From an uncultured Clostridia bacterium (GTDB lineage Bacteria; Bacillota; Clostridia; TANB77; CAG-508), in assembly GCA_934120675.1 (NCBI GenBank), contig CAKOUU010000022.1:1-22984 (forward strand): DNA of 22,984 nucleotides. Reading direction: 5' to 3'. Positions 15,010 through 22,021 of the stretch are shown piece after piece. Both the position numbers and the translations under genes were made by a program. The notes below the pieces were generated by a model. That model searched no databases. It was not told the DNA's origin and was given only the letters and a program-made list of their open reading frames with translations. Every line of letters starts with the position of its first letter. Within the stretch, counting starts at the first letter, position 1.

Positions 15010-16398
15010 TTAAAAATCTTTTCCTATTACTACTGTAACATCTACAATACTTGTACTAGATTTATTTGTTGAAATACTTCCAGTTCCTAATGCTTCTTTT
15101 ATTTGTTTTAAATTATCATCTGAAATACCTTTTTTGTTTGTTATTATTGTTTTAGATATTGCTGTTGTGCTTCCTGTTTTCTTAACTTTATACCCAGCAT
15201 CTTCTAATTGTTTTTTTGCTTCTGACAATTTATTTTTGTCTCCACTACCATTTAATAGTTCTATTGTTATTTGTGAGCTTTTAGTATTTGTCGATGTTTT
15301 ATTAGATGTGCTGTTTGTTGTACTATTTGCACTTGAATTGCTTGTACTGTTACCTTCTATACTATTTGTTGTATTGTTTTCTGAATCATTATTTTCTTCT
15401 TCGTAAAACATTGAGTTTATTAACTCTTTTGCTTCTGTTTTATTAACAACAAATATGCTTACTCCGTTTGTTTCTTTTACATCTGGTGTTGTTCCTGGAA
15501 GTACTGCTGTTTTTATATCGTCTGTGTTGAATTCTACTGCATATGGCACATAGTCTTTTGCTAGTGAAAGTTCTATATTTGTTTCTACATTTTTATTTGC
15601 AATTTCTAATAATTGTCCTATTTTAAAGATATTACCTGGTTTTAAAGTTTGCTTCATTGTTGCAACTATAAAGTCTCTTTGTGTTCTCATCCTTCCGAAG
15701 TCGTCATTTCCGTATTCTGATGGATATGTTGTCATTACCCCATTTTTTGAATTACTGTGTCTCCATCTTAGTAATTGCTCTGCTTTATCTCCATCTAATT
15801 TTTGTAATCCGGCTTTTAAATCAATGTGTAAGTCTTGTGTAGGGTCATCATATTTCATATCTATTGGAACATCAAATTCTACTCCACCTATTGCATTTAC
15901 AACTTCTATTAATGCCTCCGTTTTTACTACTACATAATATTTAATATCTAATCCTGTTAACTCATTGACCGCTTCAAGTGTTTTTTCTGGATTTTTATTT
16001 ATGTTGTAAAGTGCATTTATTTTTTGTGATGCTGTTGCTCTACTTTTATTCTTTCCTGTAAATGTATCTCTAGGTATTGAAAGCAAATTTGCTTTTTGTG
16101 TATTTGGATTATATGATGCTACCATTATTGTATCTGTTAATTCTGAATCTAAATCTGTGCTTACTCCTAAAACTAAAACCTTTATTTCCTTTAGATTTTT
16201 CTTTGTATTTTCATCATGTCCTACCACAGTTGCAAGCATTCCGCTTAGTCCTCCACCATTTTTATAAGTTCTATATGCGAACCATCCTATTGCTATTATT
16301 AAAATCAATAATATTACTAATAATACTTTTTTCCATGTTTTTTTCTTTCTTCTTTTGTTTTCTCTATTTTTATCTTTTTCTATTTGTTTCTTTTTCAA
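15010..16398 (-). CDS. LytR-CpsA-Psr (LCP) family cell-wall glycopolymer ligase
   Basis: A 462-residue protein. An Arg/Lys-rich cytoplasmic N-terminus (KRRKKKTWKK) is followed by one transmembrane helix and then an extracellular LCP domain with VLGVSTDLDSELTDTIMVA, the conserved LLSIPRDT segment and LLRWRHSN. LCP enzymes transfer undecaprenyl-linked glycopolymers (teichoic acid, capsule) to peptidoglycan. After a Ser/Asn/Thr-rich linker, the last ~90 residues form a LytR_C-type domain (ITIELLNGSG to VDVTVVIGKDF). The start is a TTG at 16398 with AGGAG 8 nt upstream; a longer reading from an ATG at 16464 would begin inside the terminator and add a non-conserved stretch. It lies downstream of cvpA but is separated from it by a terminator. 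Confidence 0.9.
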   Translation of the reverse strand: MKKKQIEKDKNRENKRRKKKTWKKVLLVILLILIIAIGWFAYRTYKNGGGLSGMLATVVGHDENTKKNLKEIKVLVLGVSTDLDSELTDTIMVASYNPNTQKANLLSIPRDTFTGKNKSRATASQKINALYNINKNPEKTLEAVNELTGLDIKYYVVVKTEALIEVVNAIGGVEFDVPIDMKYDDPTQDLHIDLKAGLQKLDGDKAEQLLRWRHSNSKNGVMTTYPSEYGNDDFGRMRTQRDFIVATMKQTLKPGNIFKIGQLLEIANKNVETNIELSLAKDYVPYAVEFNTDDIKTAVLPGTTPDVKETNGVSIFVVNKTEAKELINSMFYEEENNDSENNTTNSIEGNSTSNSSANSTTNSTSNKTSTNTKSSQITIELLNGSGDKNKLSEAKKQLEDAGYKVKKTGSTTAISKTIITNKKGISDDNLKQIKEALGTGSISTNKSSTSIVDVTVVIGKDF

Positions 16399-16435
16399 AA
16401 TAACCACTCCTGATTTGTGTATCAAATTTGTTAAT

Positions 16436-16464
16436 AGTATAACAAAAATCAAAAAAAAACGCAA
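16436..16464 (-). promoter_or_regulatory. Possible promoter of the LCP gene
   Basis: On the minus strand, TTGCGT (16459-16464), a 17-bp spacer and TATACT (16436-16441). The -10 is 5/6 and the -35 is weak. It overlaps the upstream terminator. Confidence 0.4.
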
Positions 16465-16481
16465 TAAATTTGCGCTTTTTT
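16450..16481. terminator. Terminator after the cvpA-like gene
   Basis: Stem CGCAA (16460-16464) with TTGCG (16470-16474), extended by pairing of the flanking A-run and T-run. The minus-strand transcript ends in a long U-run, and the plus direction also has T's. It lies 3 bp beyond the stop of the CvpA-family gene. Confidence 0.8.
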
Positions 16482-16483
16482 AT

Positions 16484-17086
16484 TTAAATTTTGATAATTT
16501 TTTCATTTATTGTTTTTGTTATATATGATTTTTGAATATTGTAATTTAATGTACTTTCTGGCTTAATTTTTGTGTATACTCCCATTAATAATATAACAAT
16601 AAATACTATTAATATTCCCCTTAAAATTCCGTATGCCATTCCACCTATTTCATTAAATTGTTTTAGTATTGGTAATCTTGCTATACCATCAATTAAAGAT
16701 ATCACTATACTTAATATTATTTTTACTACTACGAATAATACTACTGATGTTATAGCATATATAGCACTTATTGCTATTTTCTCTGCTTCTTGTGGTATCA
16801 TTTGATTTTTTACTTCATTTGTTATTTGCTCTGTTATATTATTATCTTTGTTACTATCTTCTCCAAAACTTGATGCATTTTCTATAATTATATTTTTAAT
16901 TTTTTCATCTAATGTTGTGTTTTTTATTATTGCACCTGCTATTGGTCTAAATAAAATCAATGTCATCACTATTGCAATTATTCCAGCAAATAGATTTGCT
17001 CCTAATTTTACTAACCCTCTTTTGTATCCTGAAAATGCAGATATTAATAAAATCGCTATTAAAATTATATCTATCAAAATTCCCAT
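16484..17086 (-). CDS. CvpA-family integral membrane protein
   Basis: A 200-residue protein with four predicted membrane helices: residues 1-20 (GILIDIILIAILLISAFSGY), about 25-47, about 95-125 and about 140-170. The short signature SGYKRGL after helix 1 is typical of the colicin V production (CvpA) family, also seen with the shufflon/YshB-type proteins of Firmicutes. The molecular role is poorly defined; in Firmicutes such genes often sit beside cell-envelope or DNA-repair genes. The ATG at 17086 is preferred over 17104 because AAAGGA lies 9 nt before it and the hydrophobic helix starts at once. It follows the DUF5711-like gene by 45 bp in the same direction, probably one transcript. Confidence 0.75.
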   Translation of the reverse strand: MGILIDIILIAILLISAFSGYKRGLVKLGANLFAGIIAIVMTLILFRPIAGAIIKNTTLDEKIKNIIIENASSFGEDSNKDNNITEQITNEVKNQMIPQEAEKIAISAIYAITSVVLFVVVKIILSIVISLIDGIARLPILKQFNEIGGMAYGILRGILIVFIVILLMGVYTKIKPESTLNYNIQKSYITKTINEKIIKI

Positions 17087-17131
17087 TTTTATTTTCCTTT
17101 CCATGGATTATAAATTTTTTATATATGTTGA

Positions 17132-18313
17132 TTACATATTTATAATTTCTATTTTATCTCTATATATTATTCCTGCAATTGAATTTGATAACACAATACT
17201 TGTTATCTCTTGTTCTGCAATATATTTCTTTACTAGCCATCCATTTGTATTTATAAATTCAACTTCTGAACCCAAATTTAGTGCAATTAAATCACCTTTT
17301 GTATACACTTCTTTTGTTACAGTTTCTGTTGTATAAATTGATGTACTTTTATTGTCTGAGTTTATTATATTTAATACTGAATCTGCTGTAAATATTCCTG
17401 AAGATTTTTCCTCTACTGTTACTGTTGAATTTGCTAATTCTATTGATGCAAATGATATTTTTTTGTCATTAAATTCTTGTATAGTATCTGTTGTTTCATC
17501 TGTTTTTATTAATTTTATTTTGTCTGTGTACATACATAACAATTTATCTCTTTCTTGATATTTTATATTAGTAATTAGATCATTATTTTCTCCATTGTAT
17601 GTCTTTTTTAATGATTCTTCTGAATTGTTTTTTGCATCATCAATTGAATATATCTTAATGTTTGATTGTATCATTGTTCCAGATGTATCTATTTCTGCAA
17701 TTGCTAAATATTTATTATCTTCTGATATTGATGTTGCTGCTACTCTTGTTGAAGATAGGAATGTTTTAAATAGTGCATTTCCTTGACTGTCATACATCTG
17801 TATTACCGCTTTATAACTTGTATCTACTATTGTTACAGCAACATATCCGTTTTTATTTACTGTGATTTGTGATATATTTCCTTCTACTTCTGTTTCCCAT
17901 TTTATTTCTTTGTCTTCTATTAAATATATCTTTTGTCCTTTTTCTTCTGCTACAGCCAGATATCTGTTGTTTGAATTATATATTGGTTTTGTTATTTCTA
18001 AAGTTAATGTTTTGTCTTTTTTTCCTGTGTTGTCATATATTTCAAAGTTATTTTTGTTTAATATTCCTATATACTTGTTAAATGCATATATACTTGCATT
18101 GTCACTTTCGTCAATTTCTATACTTGGTAGATTATTCTGCGTTTTTTCTTTTTGTAATATATTTTTATCTATCCAATTTCTCGCATTTTTGTTATTAGCA
18201 TATATTGCTATTATTGCTACTAATATTGTTATAATTATTGCTATTATTGTTGCTATTATTATTTTCTTTTTATTTATCTTTTTTTCTTCTGGTTCTTTCC
18301 AAAAATCTTTCAT
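17132..18313 (-). CDS. DUF5711-like membrane-anchored beta-propeller protein
   Basis: A 393-residue protein. Residues 1-17 are a charged cytoplasmic tail (KDFWKEPEEKKINKKK), and 18-40 is a single Ile-rich transmembrane helix. About 60-393 is an extracellular domain of repeated four-strand units. These read like WD40/PQQ-type blades: NRYLAVAEEKGQKIYLIE, KYLAIAEIDTSG, DLIALNLGSEVEFIN. This architecture fits the DUF5711 family of Firmicutes; the family name is recalled from resemblance, not searched. No enzymatic residue is evident; a scaffold or sensor role for the envelope is an inference. AAAGGA lies 9 nt before the ATG. It heads a probable transcript with the CvpA-family gene. Confidence 0.68.
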   Translation of the reverse strand: MKDFWKEPEEKKINKKKIIIATIIAIIITILVAIIAIYANNKNARNWIDKNILQKEKTQNNLPSIEIDESDNASIYAFNKYIGILNKNNFEIYDNTGKKDKTLTLEITKPIYNSNNRYLAVAEEKGQKIYLIEDKEIKWETEVEGNISQITVNKNGYVAVTIVDTSYKAVIQMYDSQGNALFKTFLSSTRVAATSISEDNKYLAIAEIDTSGTMIQSNIKIYSIDDAKNNSEESLKKTYNGENNDLITNIKYQERDKLLCMYTDKIKLIKTDETTDTIQEFNDKKISFASIELANSTVTVEEKSSGIFTADSVLNIINSDNKSTSIYTTETVTKEVYTKGDLIALNLGSEVEFINTNGWLVKKYIAEQEITSIVLSNSIAGIIYRDKIEIINM

Positions 18314-18371
18314 ATTATTGCGTCCTTTCTCAAGGCATTATATTTTCCTTTGTTTTGTTACATATGTTATA

Positions 18372-18431
18372 TCAGTTTTTTGTTTTTTTTGCAATATTTA
18401 TTTTGATTTCTTTGTTTTCTTTTTCTGCCAA
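18372..18431 (-). CDS. Possible 19-codon leader ORF (TTG start)
   Basis: On the minus strand, GGAGGGGG lies 6 nt before a TTG that opens a 19-codon, Lys-rich frame (MAEKENKEIKINIAKKTKN) ending at TGA 18372-18374. It sits between a TATAAT-like -10 near 18478-18483 and the DUF5711-like gene. The unusually strong Shine-Dalgarno is the only reason to list it. It may be a leader peptide, the stub of a decayed gene, or chance. Confidence 0.3.
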   Translation of the reverse strand: MAEKENKEIKINIAKKTKN

Positions 18432-18490
18432 AATAATCCCCCTCCTCATTTTGTGTAAATATGCACTCTCGCTGGTTTAATTATACTATT

Positions 18491-18601
18491 TTTCCAAATT
18501 TGCTAGATTTAACTTTTATTTTAAAATTCAATTTTATTTTAAAAAAATTTGACTATGCAATTGTCAAATAAATTGCATAGTCTTATGTTACCATGATTTT
18601 A
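18491..18601. repeat. Direct repeat copy A with terminator hairpin
   Basis: An AT-rich ~110-bp segment starting TTTCCAAATTTGCTAGATTTAA and ending ATGATTTTA is closely similar to 21804-21910 in the same orientation. It contains a perfect 12-bp hairpin, GACTATGCAATT (18551-18562) with AATTGCATAGTC (18571-18582). On the minus strand this is followed by a T-rich tail, so it also terminates the RCC1-repeat gene ending at 18634. Confidence 0.8.
18551..18582 (-). terminator. Terminator of the prepilin/RCC1 gene
   Basis: A perfect 12-bp stem with an 8-nt loop (GTCAAATA). The minus-strand continuation reads AAATTTTTTT. It lies 51 bp after the stop codon. Confidence 0.75.
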
Positions 18602-18633
18602 TTAAAAAATCAAAAAAAATCGTACATCAAATT

Positions 18634-20628
18634 TTAATTTCTTTTACTAGCTGGTACAATTTGAATAGGTAACTCTTTCGAATTAACTCTATTGTCCCCA
18701 ATTCCTAACTCCCAACTGCTATTAGATCCCCAGCCCCATATAGTACCATCACTATCTAAAGCTAAACTATGACGGTCCCCTGCTGCTATTTGAATAAATT
18801 TTTTGTCACTTACTAATTGTGTTGGTGTATCATTCTGTTTATTTGTCCCATTGCCTAATTGACCTGAAGCATTTAATCCCCATCTCCATACATTTCCTTC
18901 ACTATCTAATGCTAAAACATAATATGTCCCTGCAGATATCTGTGTTATTCTTTTATCTATTTCTATCTTTTGTGGATCATTTTTATAAAAATACCATCTA
19001 GTTCCTGTATCATATACTGATTCTCCCCATCTCCATACATTTCCTTCACTATCTAATGCTAAACTATGATTTTCCATTGCTGACACCTGTATAAATTTTT
19101 CATTTTTTAATATTTGTATTGGTGTATGCCTTTTAACGGTTGTCCCGTCTCCTAATTGTTTATAATCATTATTTCCCCAACTCCACAAATTTCCATCATT
19201 ATCTATTGCTAAACTATGAAACACCCCTGTTGCAATTTGTATAAATTTTTTATTAGGCATTATTTGTGTTGGCTCCAACTTATTTGTTGTTGTTCCATCT
19301 CCTAATTGTCCATATTCATTATATCCCCATGTCCATAAATTTCCTTCAGTATCTATTGCCAAATTATGATACTCGCTTGCTGATATTTTTACAAATTTCA
19401 CATCTTCTTTTATCTTTATTAATTTATCACTAACTTCAGTTGTTCCATTCCCTAATTGTCCATATGAATTACTCCTTGCTCTTGACCATAAATAACCATT
19501 ATTATCTATTACTAGACTATGCTCAAAATTTCCTACTGACATTTCTTTTATTTTAAAATCTAATTTCATTTTTGCAGGTCCCCAGTTTTTGAAACTTCCT
19601 GTTGCAAAATCAGTTACACCGTCTTCCAATGTATCATTGCTTCCACCCCAAGAATATAAATTGCCTTCTTTATCTATAGCTAAGTTATGTTGGTCTCCTG
19701 CTGAAATTTTTGAAAATTCAATTGTTATTGAAAACTCTACTTCATTCGACTTTCTACTATTCCCGGCCTTATCAAAAGCAATTACATATGCTCTATATGT
19801 TCCTAATGCAAGATTTTCTATTTTATTACTATCATATTTCGTTTCTTTATTACTTGAATCTATTAAATAATATTCGTAATGATCAATTCCACTTTTACTA
19901 CTTTCTTCCGTTTCTTCTGCATCTTTTCCGTTTTCAACAATTGTTATAGTACTTCCATTTTTTTGAACTTCTGGTGTAAACTCTTCTGGAGCCAAAGTAT
20001 CTATCAAATCAATATAAATATCTTTAGAAACCTCATTTCCATCTACATCTTCAACCTTCAAAATGTAATGACCATTTTTTGTAACAGTAAATTCAATTCC
20101 TGCTGTTGTTCTATCTTGTGGCAATATTTTATCAGTTTCACCTGGTTTTAATATAGATTTTATCCCTTTAGGATTTGTTATTTTAACCAAAACTTTTATA
20201 TTATTTTGATTTGTATATCCTTCTGGTTCTGTTGTATATGTTATAATTGTTTCATTTGCCTCACCTACATATGTAACCTTAAAATTGCTATCCACTTCAA
20301 ATTTGTAGTTTTTATATATTACTTCTACTGGGAAATTTGTTGTATCTCGTACATCTATCTCGTCACTATTCATTTTAGGCAAATCTTCTTTAGTCAATTC
20401 CTCACCTTTTCCATTTTGTTCTATTTGTAAATTCGTTATTTCCAATTCCAATTTTTCTTTTGATTCTGATATTGCATATCTTTCTTTTCCTAATTTTACT
20501 TTTTTAAATAATCCATTTTCTCCACCTAGTGTTGCTATTGTTATTCCTGATAAAATTAATAATATGATAATTGTTATAATAAGTGCTACTAGTGTGATTC
20601 CTTTATTTTTGTTTCTAATTTTCTTCAT
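18634..20628 (-). CDS. Prepilin-like protein with Ig-like region and RCC1 propeller
   Basis: A 664-residue protein. MKKIRNKNKG is followed by a type IV prepilin/pseudopilin signature: cleavage after Gly10, then ITLVALIITIIILLILSG. About 55-300 holds a linker and one or two beta-sandwich, Ig/bacterial-adhesin-like segments (EGYTNQNNIKVLVKITNP..., HYILKVEDVDGNEVSKDIYID, GTYRAYVIAFDKAGNS). About 305-660 holds seven RCC1-type repeats with the recurring pattern H-S/N-L-A-L/I-D-S-x-G-N-x-W-x-W-G and QLGDGTT, enough for one closed seven-blade propeller. It would be exported, processed by a prepilin peptidase and displayed on or near a pilus. The ATG at 20628 is chosen because AAGGAGG lies 7 nt upstream; an ATG at 20652 has none. 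It is transcribed from a consensus promoter holding an operator-like palindrome, divergent from xre. Confidence 0.85.
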   Translation of the reverse strand: MKKIRNKNKGITLVALIITIIILLILSGITIATLGGENGLFKKVKLGKERYAISESKEKLELEITNLQIEQNGKGEELTKEDLPKMNSDEIDVRDTTNFPVEVIYKNYKFEVDSNFKVTYVGEANETIITYTTEPEGYTNQNNIKVLVKITNPKGIKSILKPGETDKILPQDRTTAGIEFTVTKNGHYILKVEDVDGNEVSKDIYIDLIDTLAPEEFTPEVQKNGSTITIVENGKDAEETEESSKSGIDHYEYYLIDSSNKETKYDSNKIENLALGTYRAYVIAFDKAGNSRKSNEVEFSITIEFSKISAGDQHNLAIDKEGNLYSWGGSNDTLEDGVTDFATGSFKNWGPAKMKLDFKIKEMSVGNFEHSLVIDNNGYLWSRARSNSYGQLGNGTTEVSDKLIKIKEDVKFVKISASEYHNLAIDTEGNLWTWGYNEYGQLGDGTTTNKLEPTQIMPNKKFIQIATGVFHSLAIDNDGNLWSWGNNDYKQLGDGTTVKRHTPIQILKNEKFIQVSAMENHSLALDSEGNVWRWGESVYDTGTRWYFYKNDPQKIEIDKRITQISAGTYYVLALDSEGNVWRWGLNASGQLGNGTNKQNDTPTQLVSDKKFIQIAAGDRHSLALDSDGTIWGWGSNSSWELGIGDNRVNSKELPIQIVPASKRN

Positions 20629-20673
20629 TTGTATCCTCCTTTTTATAGTCATTACATAACTTTATGCAAAATT

Positions 20674-20702
20674 ATTATAGTCAAAATATGACTTTTTGTC
20701 AA
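20674..20702 (-). promoter_or_regulatory. Perfect-consensus promoter of the prepilin/RCC1 gene
   Basis: On the minus strand, TTGACA (20697-20702), a 17-bp spacer and TATAAT (20674-20679), about 46 bp before the start codon. Such a strong promoter usually needs repression; a palindrome fills its spacer. Confidence 0.88.
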
Positions 20703-20720
20703 TAGTTACATTTTGACTTT
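20679..20720. promoter_or_regulatory. Operator-like palindrome in the divergent promoter region
   Basis: AGTCA-AAATA-TGACT (20679-20693) is a 15-bp inverted repeat lying inside the spacer of the minus-strand promoter. Further GTCA/TGAC half-sites follow: TGTCAATAGTTACA at 20697-20710 and TTTTGACT at 20711-20718, just before a plus-strand TATAAT at 20722-20727. The spacing suits a dimeric HTH repressor, most simply the adjacent Xre protein, controlling both directions. Confidence 0.55.
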
Positions 20721-20744
20721 TTATAATATACTTGAGGTGATTTA

Positions 20745-20960
20745 ATGTTAAGAATTAAAGATTTAAGAGAGGATAAAGATATGCTCCAAAGAGATGTTGC
20801 TGACTTATTGAATATTTCTCAAACTAATTATAGTAAATATGAATTGGGTAAAATTAATATACCTATCAATACATTAAAAAAACTTGCATTAATTTTTGAC
20901 ACTAGTATTGATTATTTATTGGGCCTTACTAATGAACGAAAGCCTTATCCTAGAATATAA
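20745..20960 (+). CDS. Xre-family HTH transcriptional regulator
   Basis: A 71-residue single-domain protein. Residues 3-60 form the Cro/C1-type helix-turn-helix: LREDKDMLQRDVADLLNISQ with recognition helix around TNYSKYELGK, then IPINTLKKLALIFDTSIDYLLGL, the standard Xre core. No ligand or dimerisation domain follows, so it acts like small phage-type or SinR-like repressors. GAGGTG lies 8 nt before the ATG, and a TATAAT lies at 20722-20727. It is divergent from the prepilin/RCC1 gene and shares the operator-rich interval with it, which suggests it represses that gene and itself. The DUF2442/DUF4160 pair is convergent beyond a terminator hairpin. Confidence 0.88.
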   Translation: MLRIKDLREDKDMLQRDVADLLNISQTNYSKYELGKINIPINTLKKLALIFDTSIDYLLGLTNERKPYPRI

Positions 20961-20991
20961 ATTATATATACTTTTGAATTAACTAAAAAAA

Positions 20992-21038
20992 GAATTCAAT
21001 ATTTTAGATATTTTTTTGATATCTATTATATTGAATTC
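20992..21038. terminator. Hairpin between convergent xre and DUF2442 genes
   Basis: Outer stem GAATTCAATAT (20992-21002) with ATATTGAATTC (21028-21038), and inner stem AGATAT/ATATCT (21006-21011, 21019-21024). The minus-strand side is followed by seven T's and the plus side by CACTTTTCCCTTTT. It is likely bidirectional. Confidence 0.7.
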
Positions 21039-21063
21039 ACTTTTCCCTTTTATATTTTATTAT

Positions 21064-21303
21064 TTAATCATTATATTTCTCACTTGTATCATATAAACTA
21101 TCTGCACACATATCTATATTTTCGCCCCAAGAAATAGTTCCAAATTTAATTTCAACTGTATTAAAAAAATTTATGTTTTTTAATTTTTTAAATACACCTT
21201 TATCTAAATACGGTTTCATATCTTTTATCTTTTTTTCATTATTATTAAATGTCAATAATAATTTGTAATCTTTTAATGGTTCTACTTTAATAACTTCTTT
21301 CAT
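21064..21303 (-). CDS. DUF2442 family protein
   Basis: A 79-residue protein starting MKEVIKVEPLKDYKLLLTFNN, with the family's later pattern: KPYLDKGVFKKLKN, then FFNTVEIKFGTISWGENIDM. This combination of a 'description of how the site is used' (YKLLLTF) strand and GTISWxxxxDM is typical of DUF2442. The ATG at 21303 is preferred, with AAGGAG 8 nt upstream; an in-frame TTG two codons earlier sits too close to it. DUF2442 genes commonly adjoin DUF4160 genes, as here, 17 bp away. The pair has been discussed as toxin-antitoxin-like, but biochemical function is not established and I do not assert it. Confidence 0.8.
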   Translation of the reverse strand: MKEVIKVEPLKDYKLLLTFNNNEKKIKDMKPYLDKGVFKKLKNINFFNTVEIKFGTISWGENIDMCADSLYDTSEKYND

Positions 21304-21319
21304 AAACAATTCTCCTTAA

Positions 21320-21576
21320 TTAGCTTAGAGGATTTATATTATATAGTATTTCACTATTCTTTGCTAGTTGCCAGTTTGCTATTAGTTCTTCTTTATGGAT
21401 AAGTGTCCATGCAATAATAAGTTTTTTCTTACTACTTGGCATTGTTCCTTCTATTATTTCACCTTCAAAGCTAAAAATTGCTTTATAATCTCCATAAAAA
21501 GCATGAAAATGTGGTGGATTATGGTCATCATAATACATTCTAATTATATACCATAAAGCATACTTATTGTAGGCAT
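21320..21576 (-). pseudogene. DUF4160 protein, N-terminus frameshifted
   Basis: The 72-codon frame at 21320-21538 carries the DUF4160 core MYYDDHNPPHFHAFYGDYKA, then EGTMPSSKKKLIIAWTLIHKEELIANWQLA. The family normally begins about 13 residues earlier with MPTIS-FYGI-I-MYY. Exactly that start, MPTISMLYGI, is encoded from ATG 21576 with GAGG upstream, but it runs into TAA. Removing one TA from the TATATA at about 21545-21550 would restore a continuous 85-codon protein. So the gene carries a 2-bp insertion. It could still be translated from the internal ATG at 21538, yielding an N-terminally shortened protein, and some annotations would call that a CDS. Confidence 0.7.
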
Positions 21577-21803
21577 AAATTTCCTCATCTCTTATTATAA
21601 CATTTTATTTATATTTTTTCACCTCTTTTTTTATATTTTTATTTTGCAATTTGTTTGACAATTTACACTATAAAAAGTGCACCTCCATCCTTGTCTTATT
21701 CTCTCAATACTTTTGGGTATTTTCGATTTAAATTTTGAACTCAACTTTTAATCTTAAAATTAGAAATAATAAATTAGATTAAATTAATTAAAATGTTTTT
21801 GTC
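21577..21803. other. AT-rich intergenic region without recognised gene
   Basis: Between the DUF4160 start and repeat copy B I see no frame with coding character. On the minus strand a TATAAT near 21593-21598 may serve as the -10 for the DUF4160/DUF2442 pair, but the -35 is weak. Confidence 0.4.
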
Positions 21804-21910
21804 TTTCCAAAGTTGCTAGATTTAATTTTTTTAAATTAAATATTATTTTAAAAGTTTATGACTATGCAATTATCAAATAAATTGCATAGTCATATATTAC
21901 CACGGTTTTA
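21804..21910. repeat. Direct repeat copy B with terminator hairpin
   Basis: The counterpart of 18491-18601, beginning TTTCCAAAGTTGCTAGATTTAA and ending CACGGTTTTA. The identical 12-bp hairpin arms are at 21860-21871 and 21880-21891, with the loop changed by one base. It lies downstream of the variable-protein gene, as copy A lies downstream of the prepilin/RCC1 gene. Confidence 0.8.
21860..21891 (-). terminator. Likely terminator of the variable-protein gene
   Basis: GACTATGCAATT/AATTGCATAGTC, a 12-bp stem with loop ATCAAATA. The minus-strand continuation ATAAACTTTTAAAA is moderately T-rich. Confidence 0.6.
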
Positions 21911-21978
21911 TGTTACTTGTTAATAAAAAGATTTCGACAAAATGTGACATCAGTTATGATTCCCATATTTTTACCCCA

Positions 21979-22008
21979 CCGCCAGTAGGCCAAAGGCCTA
22001 CTAGGCGG
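21979..22008. other. GC-rich hairpin just past the variable-protein stop codon
   Basis: CCGCCAGTAGGCC (21979-21991) pairs with GGCCTACTaGGCGG (21995-22008): 13 bp with one bulged A and a 3-nt loop. It lies 13 nt beyond the stop codon at 22022. It is far more GC-rich than its AT-rich surroundings, and no T-run follows in either direction, so it is not an ordinary terminator. DGR target genes carry a hairpin/cruciform just downstream of the variable region that aids retrohoming. Confidence 0.75.
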
Positions 22009-22021
22009 ATTCTTTCATATC

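Noticed and set aside
18320..18345. A two-codon ATG-CCT-TGA frame with AAAGGA upstream, before the DUF5711-like gene.
   Set aside because: Too short to judge; easily chance in AT-rich DNA.
18491..21910. Integron attC-type cassette sites for the two hairpin repeats.
   Set aside because: They lack the bulged bases and R'/R'' core consensus of attC, the stems are perfect, and no integrase is seen.
21979..22008. GC-rich hairpin as a Rho-independent terminator.
   Set aside because: No T-run follows in either direction, and a separate hairpin with a T-rich tail lies further downstream at 21860-21891.
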